64,000 nt of DNA from Planctomycetota bacterium (GTDB lineage: Bacteria; Planctomycetota; Planctomycetia; Gemmatales; Gemmataceae). The stretch is taken from NCBI GenBank assembly GCA_016873225.1, contig VGXS01000016.1, forward strand, positions 1 to 64,000, given 5' to 3'. Positions 1 through 9,800 of this stretch are shown here, one piece after another. Below the pieces are notes generated by a model. The model was not told the origin of the DNA, ran no database searches, and was given only the letters and a program-made list of their open reading frames with translations. The number at the start of each line of letters is the position of its first letter. The stretch's first letter is position 1. The position numbers and the translations under genes are program-made.

Positions 1-997
1 CGTCCGATACGATCGTCCTGATGATCTCGACGGGTAGCTGGAGTTCCTTCCAGTAAGTCGGCGACAACCCGATGAATCCCAGCGCCGCGCGATCGGCCAC
101 CCGGGCATCGGACATTTGGTCGGCCGCGAGCTGCAACCGCGCGAAACGCGGATAGGGCATGTCCTCATTGATGGCGCGGATGACCCAGTCCCGGTAGTGC
201 CATGGCTGGCCGCGGGTTTCCGTCCAGGCTTCGCCGATGTCACAGTATCGGGTCAGGTCGAGCCAATGGCGGCCCCAGCGCTCTCCGTACCGCGGTGAAT
301 TCAGGTATCCGTCTATCAGCCTGGCGTGCGCGTCAGGGCGGCTGTCGGCGACAAACGCATCCACCTCGGCCGGGGTGGGGGGAAGACCGAGAAGGTCGAA
401 CTTGGACCTGCGGATCAGCGCGGCGCGGGAAGCGGGGAAGGCCGGGGCCCATTGTTTCGCCTCGAGTGCCGCCAGGATGAAGGTGTCGATCCGACCCTTC
501 GGCCATTCCTTGTTTTTCACCGCTGGCGGGGTTTGTTCGGCAAGCGGCTGGAACGACCAGAACTTCTTGCCGGCAACCAAGTCGATCCGTCGTTCCTCCC
601 CGGAGGCGCCCGAACCCGCGGGGTAGGCCATTCCCCCGGCAATCCAATCCCTGAGCGCGGCGATTTCCCGCGGCGCGAGCTTGCCCTTGGGCGGCATCTG
701 AAGTTCCGAGTCCTGGTGGGATACGGCCCTGGCCAAAAGGCTCTTGTCGGCATCCGAGGGAATGGCCGCTGCACCACTGTCGCCTCCCTTGAGGATCGCC
801 TCGCGGGAATCGAGCAGCAGGCCACCCTTTTTCTTGCCGGAAGCCACGGAGTGGCACGACAGGCAATGTTCCACAAGAAGCGGCCGGATCTTCTGTTCAA
901 AAAGGGAAAGGTTTGCCGCGGAGGGGGCGGGATCGGCGGCGCGCCCGATCGGAGCGGATGCCAAGAGCATCAAGGCCCAGGGAAACCGGCGTGGCAT
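1..997 (-). CDS. PSCyt1/DUF1549 domain protein (3' end missing)
   Basis: Reading leftward from an ATG at 997, the frame stays open to the window edge (at least 332 residues), so the C-terminus lies outside. It begins with a short hydrophobic leader (to about residue 21), then a planctomycete cytochrome-C-like segment with the heme motif CLSCH at residues 45-49. Next come a linker and a DUF1549-type segment containing RYGERWGRHWLDLTRY. In this family a DUF1553 domain normally follows. These are exported putative heme proteins of unknown reaction, often beside sulfatases or DUF1501 genes. The divergent sulfatase gene starts 200 bp away, which fits a shared regulatory region and a role in polysaccharide breakdown (inference). 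Confidence 0.88.
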   Translation of the reverse strand, partial: MPRRFPWALMLLASAPIGRAADPAPSAANLSLFEQKIRPLLVEHCLSCHSVASGKKKGGLLLDSREAILKGGDSGAAAIPSDADKSLLARAVSHQDSELQMPPKGKLAPREIAALRDWIAGGMAYPAGSGASGEERRIDLVAGKKFWSFQPLAEQTPPAVKNKEWPKGRIDTFILAALEAKQWAPAFPASRAALIRRSKFDLLGLPPTPAEVDAFVADSRPDAHARLIDGYLNSPRYGERWGRHWLDLTRYCDIGEAWTETRGQPWHYRDWVIRAINEDMPYPRFARLQLAADQMSDARVADRAALGFIGLSPTYWKELQLPVEIIRTIVSD

Positions 998-1196
998 GGC
1001 TGAAACCTTCAGGCGGGATTTCTAAGTATATCACCAACACGGGCCAGGGCAAGCCAACGGATACCGACGCTCATGGCTTGGGCCGGGCCATGCTTATGGC
1101 GCTTTCATGTTTTTCCATGCCTCATCTTATTATGATGGGTTCTCACGGGCGGCGTTCGACCCGCGCCTGATTCGTATCCCACGAGGCTTTCCCGAC

Positions 1197-4091
1197 ATGG
1201 CATTTTCAAGCGCCCACCGCGTCATCATCACGGCGGCCCTCCTGTGTTGCGGGTGGGCCGGCGCCGCCGAGTCGGGCAAGCCCAACTTCCTCTTGCTGGT
1301 GGGAGACGACCTCTGCTGGCGCGATCTGGGCTTCACAGGCAACAAGCAGGTCAAGACTCCCAACCTCGACCGCCTGCGGACGCAGGGCATGCAGCTGACA
1401 GGCATGTTCACCCCGGCGCCCACCTGCTCGCCCACGAGGCACGCCCTTTACACCGGACTCCATGGCATCCGGTCGGGCGCTTATCCCAACCACACGCGCG
1501 TTTACGATGGAACAAAAAGCGTCTTCACCCACCTCAAGGCCCATGGATACCGGACGGCCCTTCATGGCAAGAACCATGTCGGGCCGAAGGATTCGTTTCC
1601 GTTTGAGATCCTTGCGGAAGCCAATGACGACAATTTCTCCAAGTCGCGCGACTGGATCACGAAGGACCCTTCCAAGCCGTGGTTGCTGGTCTTCGCCTCG
1701 AATGATCCTCATTCCCCATGGGACCGCGGGGATCCCGGGCAGTTTGATCCCGCGACCATCACCCTGCCTTGGTACCTGCACGACAATCCCGAGACCCGCC
1801 GGAACTTCGCCAACTACTACGCCGAAATCACCAAGCTCGACTGGCAGGTCGGGGAAATGCTCCGGATGCTCGACGCCACCGGGCAGGCCGACAACACTCT
1901 CGTGATGTTCGTGAGCGAGCAGGGCAACAGTTTTCCGATGGGCGGAAAGTGGACGCTGTACGACAACGGCATTCGCGCCGCGGCGCTGGTCCGCTGGCCG
2001 GGCAAGGTGAAGCCCGGTTCCGCCAGCGACGCGCTGATGCAGTACACCGATGTCACCCCCACCATCCTCGAGGCTGCCGGCATCGATCCCCTGGCCATCG
2101 ACACCGGATGTCCCGACGCCATGGGCCGCAAAGGCTTCGACGGGATGAGCTTTCTCTCCGTGCTCTCGGGGAAATCAACCAAGTTCCGGGAAGTGGTGTT
2201 CGGCCAGCACACGAATGTCGGCATCTCCGGATACAAGGACCCCTATCCCATCCGCTGCTCCCGTGACAGCCGCTTCAAGTACATCCGCAACCTGGCCCCT
2301 GAAAACACCTTTGAGATAGGCGGCTTCGGCAAGACGCTCAAGTCTTGGGCGAAGGACGCCAAGGGCAATCCCTCCCTGGCCCGCATGATCGACCGCGTCG
2401 CGCACCGCCCGGCCGAGGAACTCTACGACTTGCAAGCCGACCCCCGCGAACTTGAAAACCTGGCCAAGGATCCAAGCCACGGGCCGACGCTCGCAAGGCT
2501 GCGGGCCGAACTCGACGGATGGATGGCCCAGCAGGGAGACAAGGGAATGGCCACGGAAATGGTCGCCCACACCCGCCTGGGCCATGAGCGCACCAGCGCC
2601 TCCAAGGCCGAGCGAAACGATCCGTCGAAGCGCGAGCCCGCGCCCTCCCCGCCCAAGCCGGCCCCCAAGGCGCCAGCCAAGCCGAATGTTTTGTTCATCG
2701 CGGTGGACGACCTCAGGCCCGACATCGGGTGCTACGGCAACACCATCGCGAAAACCCCCAACCTCGACAGGCTTGCCGCGCGCGGCATCGTCTTCAACCG
2801 CGCCTATTGCCAGCAGGCCGTCTGCAGTCCGTCGCGCAGCTCGCTGCTCACCGGCAAGAGGCCGGACGCCACCAAGGTGTGGGACCTCAACACCCATTTC
2901 CGCTCCGCGCTGCCTGACGCCGTGACATTGCCGCAGCATTTCAAGGCCAACGGCTATCACACCGCCGCGCTTGGCAAGGTGTACCACCGCGGTTACGAGG
3001 ATGGCCGGTCATGGAGCGAACCGCACTGGTATTCCTCCGGCCAGACCGTGGACACCGACCCGGCCGACTGGCGCAAGCGGATCACCCAGAAAACCGGCGC
3101 GGGAGTCGTTGAATACAAGGACGGCAAGCCTGAAAAGGATGAGGCCACCGGCAAGGCCAAGGGGCCCGCCTACGAGGTGAGTCCCAAGCCCGATGACGAA
3201 CTTCCCGATGGACGCACCGCCGCCGAGGCCGTCTCTCGGATCGCCAAACTGGCCAGGCAGGAGAAGCCGTTCTTCCTGGCCGTCGGCTTCCTCAAGCCGC
3301 ATCTCCCGTTTGTCGCGCCCAAGAAATATTGGGACATGCACGATCCCGAGAAAATTCCGGGTCCGTCCATCGCCACCCTCCCCAAGGGCGCCCCGGCCTT
3401 CGCCGGGCACGACAATGGCGAGATTCACGGCTACCAGGGCGTGCCCAAGGGCAACCCGATACCCGAGGCGTTCGCCCGCACCCTGCGCCATGGCTACTAC
3501 GCCTGCGTCAGCTACACCGACGCCCAAGTCGGCCGGCTTCTCGACGCCCTCGACCGCGAGGGGATCGCGGCCAACACCGTCGTGGTCCTGTGGGGCGACC
3601 ATGGCTGGCAACTGGGCGACCATGGCCTGTGGCACAAGCACACCAATTTCGAGCAGGCCACGCGCGCGCCGCTGCTTCTCAGCATTCCCGGCAAGGCCAC
3701 CGCTGGAAGCAAGTGCGAGACGCCCGTGGAATTCGTGGACATCTATCCCACGCTTGCCGAGGCGTGCCGCCTGCCGGCACCGGCGGGAGTGGACGGCAAG
3801 AGCCTCGTCAGGCTGGTCGACAACCCGGCCGGGGCATGGGACAGGGTTGCCATCAGCCAGTATCCACGGCCCGGCGGCAAGGTCGGCTCCGGCGGCCCGG
3901 TCATGGGCTACAGCATCCGCGACGGACGCTGGCGGTTGACGGTCTGGCGCGGCCGCAAGAACGGGGATGTCGTGGCCACGGAACTGTACGACGAGAAAAA
4001 CGACCCCGCCGAGACCGTGAACCTCGCGGAAAAGCCCGAGAACAAGCCCGTCATCGAGGCGCTGTCCAAGCACCTGCCGCCCGTCAGGTGA
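1197..4091 (+). CDS. Exported tandem double sulfatase
   Basis: 964 residues from the ATG at 1197, chosen because it begins a clear signal peptide (ending near GAAES); an upstream in-frame ATG at 1107 would add a non-hydrophobic tail. Two complete sulfatase modules are joined by a Pro/Lys/Ala-rich linker (about residues 470-494). Module 1 has the metal-binding DD at 37-38 and the formylglycine motif CSPTR at 77-81 and resembles heparan N-sulfatases. Module 2 starts near residue 496, has CSPSR at 543-547 and resembles iduronate-2-sulfatases. Both cysteines needed for conversion to formylglycine are present, so both sites may be active. Likely acts on sulfated polysaccharides in the periplasm. 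The stop overlaps the convergent TrhO-RluA gene by 8 bp. Confidence 0.93.
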   Translation: MAFSSAHRVIITAALLCCGWAGAAESGKPNFLLLVGDDLCWRDLGFTGNKQVKTPNLDRLRTQGMQLTGMFTPAPTCSPTRHALYTGLHGIRSGAYPNHTRVYDGTKSVFTHLKAHGYRTALHGKNHVGPKDSFPFEILAEANDDNFSKSRDWITKDPSKPWLLVFASNDPHSPWDRGDPGQFDPATITLPWYLHDNPETRRNFANYYAEITKLDWQVGEMLRMLDATGQADNTLVMFVSEQGNSFPMGGKWTLYDNGIRAAALVRWPGKVKPGSASDALMQYTDVTPTILEAAGIDPLAIDTGCPDAMGRKGFDGMSFLSVLSGKSTKFREVVFGQHTNVGISGYKDPYPIRCSRDSRFKYIRNLAPENTFEIGGFGKTLKSWAKDAKGNPSLARMIDRVAHRPAEELYDLQADPRELENLAKDPSHGPTLARLRAELDGWMAQQGDKGMATEMVAHTRLGHERTSASKAERNDPSKREPAPSPPKPAPKAPAKPNVLFIAVDDLRPDIGCYGNTIAKTPNLDRLAARGIVFNRAYCQQAVCSPSRSSLLTGKRPDATKVWDLNTHFRSALPDAVTLPQHFKANGYHTAALGKVYHRGYEDGRSWSEPHWYSSGQTVDTDPADWRKRITQKTGAGVVEYKDGKPEKDEATGKAKGPAYEVSPKPDDELPDGRTAAEAVSRIAKLARQEKPFFLAVGFLKPHLPFVAPKKYWDMHDPEKIPGPSIATLPKGAPAFAGHDNGEIHGYQGVPKGNPIPEAFARTLRHGYYACVSYTDAQVGRLLDALDREGIAANTVVVLWGDHGWQLGDHGLWHKHTNFEQATRAPLLLSIPGKATAGSKCETPVEFVDIYPTLAEACRLPAPAGVDGKSLVRLVDNPAGAWDRVAISQYPRPGGKVGSGGPVMGYSIRDGRWRLTVWRGRKNGDVVATELYDEKNDPAETVNLAEKPENKPVIEALSKHLPPVR

Positions 4092-5877
4092 CCTTCCCTG
4101 CCCAGGCGGGCGGCGGTGCCTCGAATTCAACCGGTTTTCCGTCCCCCGGATGGAGAAACGCCAACCTCCAAGCATGAAGGTTGAGGGGCGGATCGTCCGC
4201 GCCGAGGGTTTGGATATCCCCCAGCTTGCCCCCCGGCAGGTACATCGGATCGCCAAGGACCGGAATTCCCAGGTGCCAAAGGTGAACGCGGATCTGGTTC
4301 GTGCGACCGGTGAGCGGTCGCACGCGCAGCAGTGCCGTGCCGTCGGCATCGCGCCTCAGCACCTCGAACTCTGTCTCGGCGTCGAGGCCGCCCGCTTGGG
4401 TGGTGGCCCGCGAACCACGGTGTCCGGGAGATTCGGTGACCTGCGCGTCGCAGCGGAAGCGGTCATGCGCCGGGTGTCCGCCGACGCGGGCCAGGTACCA
4501 TTTGTGGGTTTTCCCTTTCTCAAAACCTGGTTGAAGGACGCGCGCGAACGCCCGGGTGCGGGTGAACACGGCCAGACCGGAGGTGTTGGCGTCGAGCCTG
4601 TGGGCCGGCTTGGGTTTTTCCGGGGCGTAGGCGGTGGCCAGGATTCCCTGCAGCGTGTTGCGGTTGAACCGGCCTGATGGGTGCATCGGCAAGGGGGCGG
4701 GCTTGTTGACCACGATGATCGCCTCGTCCTCGTGCAGCAGGACGATGGCCGGGTTCACGGGGGGCTCCACCGTCGCCCTTTCACGGGTGTGGTACCGTTC
4801 GCCCGCGCGCACCGCCCGCGTCGCCTCGACTTGTTCAAGCCTTGCGTCGACGATATCTCCCGCGAAAAACCGCGCGGCCCAATCCGTGCCTGGCACATGG
4901 GGAAACAGGTCTTGAAGGAAACCCAGCACCGTCATGCCCTCGTGCCGGGAATGCACCCGCAGCGGCCGGTGATTGTCGGCGGGGATGCCGCCGGGAAGCG
5001 GGTCCGCCGCGGCGCGGATCCTTGCCCGGCGCGCATCAAGGCTGATGGCATACCGTTCCTCGGGTGTCACGAAACAGCGGGGACAGGAGACTCCCTCCAC
5101 GGTTCTCGGATCGGCCATGTCCCGGGGCGTGATGAGTGACTGGCATCGGTAGCATAGGCCGTGGCCGCTTTCATCGAGTTCGGCGGCCAGACCCACCCGC
5201 TTGTCGAAGACGAAGCATTCACCCGAGTAATGCGCCCCGCCGCATTCCTCGAAGTACTTGAGGATTCCCCCGTCAAGTTGGTACACCTCGCGGAACCCTT
5301 CCCGGATGAGGTAGGGCGCCGCCTTCTCGCAGCGGATGCCCCCGGTGCAGAACGACACGATCGGCCTTTCCTTCAGGTGGGCGGGAAGGGCCGCGACGGC
5401 GGCGGGAAAGTCGCGGAAGTGGCGGACACCAATCGGAAGGGCGCCCTTGAAGCTGCCGAGTTCCACCTCGTAGTCGTTCCTCGTGTCGAGCAGGACCACG
5501 GGCCTGCCCTCGTCGAGCCAACGCTTGAGTTCCCAAGCGGGAAGCCTGGGCGCGGGGTTTCCGGCCGGATCGATCCCCTCGACCCCGAAGGCGATGATTT
5601 CCTTCTTGATCTTCACCAGCATGCGGCTGAAGGGTTGCTCCCTGCTTTCACTCACCTTGGGCGCGAGACCTTCCAGACCGGGCACCTGGCGCAGCAGGTC
5701 GAGAAGCTTGCCGATTTCATCCGCCGCGCCGGCCACAAACAGGTTGATGCCTTCGGTGCTCAGCAGGATGGTGCCCTTGAGGCCCCATTCCTTGCAAAGG
5801 GCCGTCAACCGTTCGCGCAGCGGCTTGAGGCCATCCAGCGCGGCGAACTGGTAACAGGAGATGTTGGTGACCATCAT
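4084..5877 (-). CDS. TrhO (rhodanese tRNA hydroxylase)-RluA pseudouridine synthase fusion
   Basis: 597 residues from the double ATG at 5877/5874. The N-terminal half matches TrhO/YceA, which uses a rhodanese domain in forming 5-hydroxyuridine at tRNA position 34: the start (NISCYQF), a rhodanese domain with active-site loop CTGGIRCEK (Cys177), then a Cys-rich segment (CYRC...CPRC) that could bind metal. The C-terminal half (from about residue 310) is an RluA-type pseudouridine synthase with the catalytic motif HRLDANTSGL (Asp429). Both catalytic residues are intact. The two activities are usually on separate proteins; their joining suggests coordinated RNA modification, but the target of the RluA half cannot be read from sequence. 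An in-frame extension to 5934 is possible but lacks family similarity. Confidence 0.9.
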   Translation of the reverse strand: MMVTNISCYQFAALDGLKPLRERLTALCKEWGLKGTILLSTEGINLFVAGAADEIGKLLDLLRQVPGLEGLAPKVSESREQPFSRMLVKIKKEIIAFGVEGIDPAGNPAPRLPAWELKRWLDEGRPVVLLDTRNDYEVELGSFKGALPIGVRHFRDFPAAVAALPAHLKERPIVSFCTGGIRCEKAAPYLIREGFREVYQLDGGILKYFEECGGAHYSGECFVFDKRVGLAAELDESGHGLCYRCQSLITPRDMADPRTVEGVSCPRCFVTPEERYAISLDARRARIRAAADPLPGGIPADNHRPLRVHSRHEGMTVLGFLQDLFPHVPGTDWAARFFAGDIVDARLEQVEATRAVRAGERYHTRERATVEPPVNPAIVLLHEDEAIIVVNKPAPLPMHPSGRFNRNTLQGILATAYAPEKPKPAHRLDANTSGLAVFTRTRAFARVLQPGFEKGKTHKWYLARVGGHPAHDRFRCDAQVTESPGHRGSRATTQAGGLDAETEFEVLRRDADGTALLRVRPLTGRTNQIRVHLWHLGIPVLGDPMYLPGGKLGDIQTLGADDPPLNLHAWRLAFLHPGDGKPVEFEAPPPAWAGKVT

Positions 5878-5899
5878 CGCGCGCCGATGTTCCGCAGGA

Positions 5900-6166
5900 T
5901 CATGCCCGGGGCTTCCGCCATTTTCCCGGGCCATTCCTCAGGAAGGCCAGGAGACCGGCATGGCGGCTGCCCGGGTCGATGTAGTGGTCGATCACATAGA
6001 AGGCGAAGTAGTAGGCGCGGCAGAAGCCCCACACGGCGGTGGCCAATAGCGCCCCCGTGAACCATTCGGGATGCCTGAGGAGGATGATCGCCGAGGCGGT
6101 GAGGCCCACCAACAACATGAGCCCGCCCTTGATGGTGAGAAGGGTCGGGCTCTTGATGTCGGCCAC
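5900..6166 (-). CDS. Small membrane protein
   Basis: 88 residues with a GTG start at 6166, preceded by GGGAG about 7 nt upstream. Two hydrophobic helices are visible (about residues 8-30 and 38-58), followed by a short basic tail. No family recognised. It lies 22 bp upstream of the TrhO-RluA gene on the same strand and 36 bp downstream of the SGNH hydrolase gene, so the three could be co-transcribed. The frame is convincing because of its hydrophobic periodicity. Confidence 0.65.
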   Translation of the reverse strand: MADIKSPTLLTIKGGLMLLVGLTASAIILLRHPEWFTGALLATAVWGFCRAYYFAFYVIDHYIDPGSRHAGLLAFLRNGPGKWRKPRA

Positions 6167-6202
6167 GGGGAATCTCCCGGCGGGAGACGCTTCGGTTCGC
6201 CG

Positions 6203-6871
6203 TTACTTGCCCAGCGCCTTGAGCATCTCACCGGCCACGAAGGCGTTGCCCGCCTCGTTGAGGTGAACGCGGTCGGTTGTCAGGATGCCCGCTTCCTTGT
6301 CGGCGCCATTGGCCTTGGCCAGTTGGTCGGCGAACGCCTTGCGGAGGTCGCAGAGGCCGGTTTTCTTGTCCTTGGCCAGCTTTCGGGTGATCTCGGAATA
6401 CTGGTCGAGCTTGGCGTCGAGCTTGTTGGCCCCGCCCTTCTTCTCACCGATCACGCTGGGGGTGGCCAGGATCACCCTCGCCCCCGCGGCCTGGATCTTC
6501 TCCACGATGCCACTCAAACCCTGCTCGAAACGGTCGGGAATGGTTCCCTTGGCCGGATCCCTCTCGCCATGCCAGACATCGTTGATGCCGATGTAGATCA
6601 CCACCACCGTCGGCTTCTTCGAGAGCACATCGCGTTCAAGCCTTTTCTCAAGGTCGGGCACCTTGTTGCCGCTGATGCCCGCGCCGATGACCTCGGCGCC
6701 CTTGGCGTCACCCTCGCCCAGTTTCTGCCTCACAAGGGTCACATATCCCTTGGGCCCGGCGCCGCCCTGGGTGATGGAGTCACCCAAAAACACGATCCGG
6801 TCGGTGGGTTTCACGGCGACGGGCGCCGCCTGCGCCGGGGTGGATATTGCCGCGATCAACAAGGCCATCAT
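6203..6871 (-). CDS. Secreted SGNH/GDSL hydrolase
   Basis: 222 residues. A short signal peptide (to about residue 16) precedes the SGNH fold: block I GDSIT with nucleophile Ser32, block II glycine in AGISGNKV, block III IGIND, and block V DRVHLNEAG carrying Asp200 and His203. All four catalytic blocks are present. Such enzymes are usually carbohydrate esterases (acetyl or other acyl groups) or lipases. Here the neighbouring sulfatase and heme-dehydrogenase genes favour sugar de-esterification (inference). It starts 27 bp after the end of the large heme protein gene on the same strand, so an operon is likely. Confidence 0.88.
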   Translation of the reverse strand: MMALLIAAISTPAQAAPVAVKPTDRIVFLGDSITQGGAGPKGYVTLVRQKLGEGDAKGAEVIGAGISGNKVPDLEKRLERDVLSKKPTVVVIYIGINDVWHGERDPAKGTIPDRFEQGLSGIVEKIQAAGARVILATPSVIGEKKGGANKLDAKLDQYSEITRKLAKDKKTGLCDLRKAFADQLAKANGADKEAGILTTDRVHLNEAGNAFVAGEMLKALGK

Positions 6872-6898
6872 GTCGGAACTCCGTGGTTATGGGGAAAA

Positions 6899-9800
6899 TC
6901 ACTTGCCGAAAAAGGGGCTGGTGGCATCGCCCCGGGAAAGCATGTAAGCCAGCAGGTCGAGCACCTCGTCCTTGTTGAGGCCGTCGATCAGCTTGCCCGG
7001 CATCAGCGACACCGGGGAAGGCTTGATCGACTCGACATCCGACTTCTTGACCTCGAGCACCTTGGTGGAATCCTCGGGATCGGTCACCACGACCAGCGCC
7101 GCTGCCGTTTCATTGACGATCTTCCCCGCGATCACCTTGCCCGAGTTGGTCTCGATGGTCGAGGCGCGGTACTGGTCGGAGATCACCTTGTTGGGATCGA
7201 CGATTGATTCGGCGAGGTCCTTGGGGCTGAAGCGTCCAACAACCTGGCTCAAGTCGGGGCCGGTCGCGCCGCCCTCGCCGTTGAAGCGGTGGCACACGAC
7301 GCACCGGGCCGAGGCGAACGATTTTTTGCCATTGGCGAAGTTGCGGCCCTTGAAGCCGTCCTTGGTGAGGCCGGCCAACTCGTCGAGGGTCCATGCCTTG
7401 CCAGGCCCGGCGGGCTTGGGCAGCGAGACGGCCTTGGCCGGCTTGCGCAGGCCCAGGGCCTCGATCGCCAGGCGGTCGGTGTCCTTGGCGTTCTCATACG
7501 CGTCCTTCTCGATGTTGTTGAGGAAACCCTGGTAGCTGGCGCCTCCCGACCGTGTGCGCGCCTCGTTGAGCGCCGTGAAGAACGCCTTGCGCTGGTCGAT
7601 GGTCCAATGGTTCTTCAGGTTGCGGAGCGCGAACAGGTAATGGATCTTTTGCGCGTCGGGCCGGTTGGCCATCACCTGGTTGATGGTGCCGCCGTAGCCA
7701 CTGTTGCGGGCCAGAAGGCCTCCCAGCGAATCATCCTTCGCCTCTTCCGGGGGCGCGGCCAGCAACTTCGCGGCCTTGCCGGCGACGGTGGGGGAGTCGA
7801 GGTACACGACAAGGTTGATGAGTTCCCGGTTCACGAACGCATTCTTCGCGGGGAACAGCGGATCAAGCGCCGCGAGGGCCTTGGCCGCCGTGGCCTTGCC
7901 GGGTTCTCCCATCCGCGCGAACACGACCTGCAGCGACCTTAGCCAATCGAGCATCGTCGGGTCGTCGAACGACTTGAAGTCGAGCGCCAGCAGCGCGTCG
8001 ACAGCCTTGTCCTCCAATCCCTTGTCGCCTTGGCGGGCCAGAGCCACCACCCCTTGGATTCGGCCCGCGGGGCTTTCGGTCGCCAGCGCCGCTTCCCGCC
8101 ACATGGCCACGCCCTGGTGCTCGAGCGCCACGCGCGCGGCGTAGCGGATGAAGCGATCCTTGTGGGACAGGTTGGCAAGGATGAGCTTGAGGTCCTCGTC
8201 GCCGGCCTTGCTGTCGCCGTGGAACTCCTCGAGCTTGCGCCTTAACTGGCGAAGTTGCTCGTTCGCGTCCGACTTGTCGTTGCCCTGGACAACGGGCGCC
8301 GTCGATTCCTTGCCGACATAGGTGACCCGGTAAAGCTCCGACTGGGTGCCCCGCCCGCCCACGGTGAAGTACATGGCCCCGTCCTTGCCGATGACCACAT
8401 CGGTGAGCGGCAGCGGCGCCCGGGAGACGAACTCCTCCTTGGTGGCGGCGTAGGTGCTGCCCGAGGGGGTCGTGTGGATGGCGTACATGGTGCCGAAGGT
8501 CCAGTCGCAGATGTAAAGCGCCTTCTGGTACTTGGCGGGGAACTTGGCTCCGGTGCCGAACTCGACTCCCACGGGCGAACCGGGGCCGATGTCAACCATG
8601 GCGGGCAGGCTGTCCACATAGTAAGGCGGCCATTTGCCGGTGCCGCTGCGCCAGCCGAGTTCGCTGCCGCTGGTGGCGTGGTTCACGCGCGTGGGGCGGT
8701 ACCAGGGCATGCCGAAATCCCATTCCATGTCGGCGTCGTAGACGAACATCTCGCCCTCGGGGTTGAAGGCGAAGTCGTACTGGTTGCGGTAGCCGATGGA
8801 AACAATCTCCCACTCCTTGCCTTCCGGGTCGGTCTTGGCGATGTAGCCGCCCGGCGCGAGGATGCCGCGGGCGTGGCCGTTGGCGTCCCACTGGCGGGGC
8901 AGCAGGTGATCCTCGCTCCAGTTCGAGGGCACCCGGCTTTTCTTGAAATCGGCCGGGGGAAGCGTGTGGTTGCCGCATGAAACCAATATCGACTTGCCAT
9001 CGGGAGACAGCCTCAGGGCGTGGGGTCCGTGCTCGCCTCCGCCCCTGAGTTCCTTCAGTTTCACCACCTCGTCGAACTGGTCGTCCCCGTTGGTGTCGCG
9101 GAGGCGGTACAGGCCGCTTCCGGGGCCTCCGTTGGCGCAAACATAAAGGCTTCCGAAGGCGAACAGCATGCCTTGGGCGCCCGTCATTTTCACATCGAGC
9201 TTTTCAACCTTGGTCGGTTCGCTGGTGCCCGGCTTGCCCGGGATGATGCGGTAGAGGCCCATGCCCCCCTGGTCGCTGGCGATGAGGCGGCCCTTGTCAT
9301 CGGTGGTCAGGCAAACCCACGAGCCATGCGTGGCCTTGGGAACGGTGAAGAGGCGCTCGATCTGGAAGCCCTCGGGCAACTGGAACCCCTGGTTGGCCTG
9401 GGCCCCGCCGCGGCCGACCGACCCGGCGAACACATTTCCCCAAGGGTTGTCACCCATCTTGCCCACCACCTTGGGCTTCGCGGTGGCGCCGGGTTTTCCA
9501 GCCTCAACCACCGACCAGGATTCATCCGACACCACCTCGGTTGTTTTTCCGTCGGCCCCGGTGATGATCATCTTGAAGGCGAAACCCGCCGCGCTGCCCT
9601 CGTTGGCCACCTCGGCGAGAATCGTGTTCTTGCCGGGCTTGAGCATGTCCGTCACATCCTTGGTGACGGGCGCCTGCCATTCGGTGCTGGCACCGGCATC
9701 CTTGCCGTTCACCTTCAACTTCACCTCGTTGTCGCAGGTGAACCGGCAAACGGCCTTGGAAACGGCGCCGGTTTCCACTTCCTTGCTCATCAGGTACTTC

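Noticed and set aside
1..900. Two shorter minus-strand frames (333-866 and 517-900)
   Set aside because: They overlap the PSCyt1/DUF1549 frame, which carries the recognisable CLSCH and DUF1549 motifs.
3009..4349. 446-codon open frame opposite the sulfatase
   Set aside because: Low-complexity Gly/Ala/Val/Arg translation typical of the complementary strand of a GC-rich gene; conflicts with conserved sulfatase sequence.
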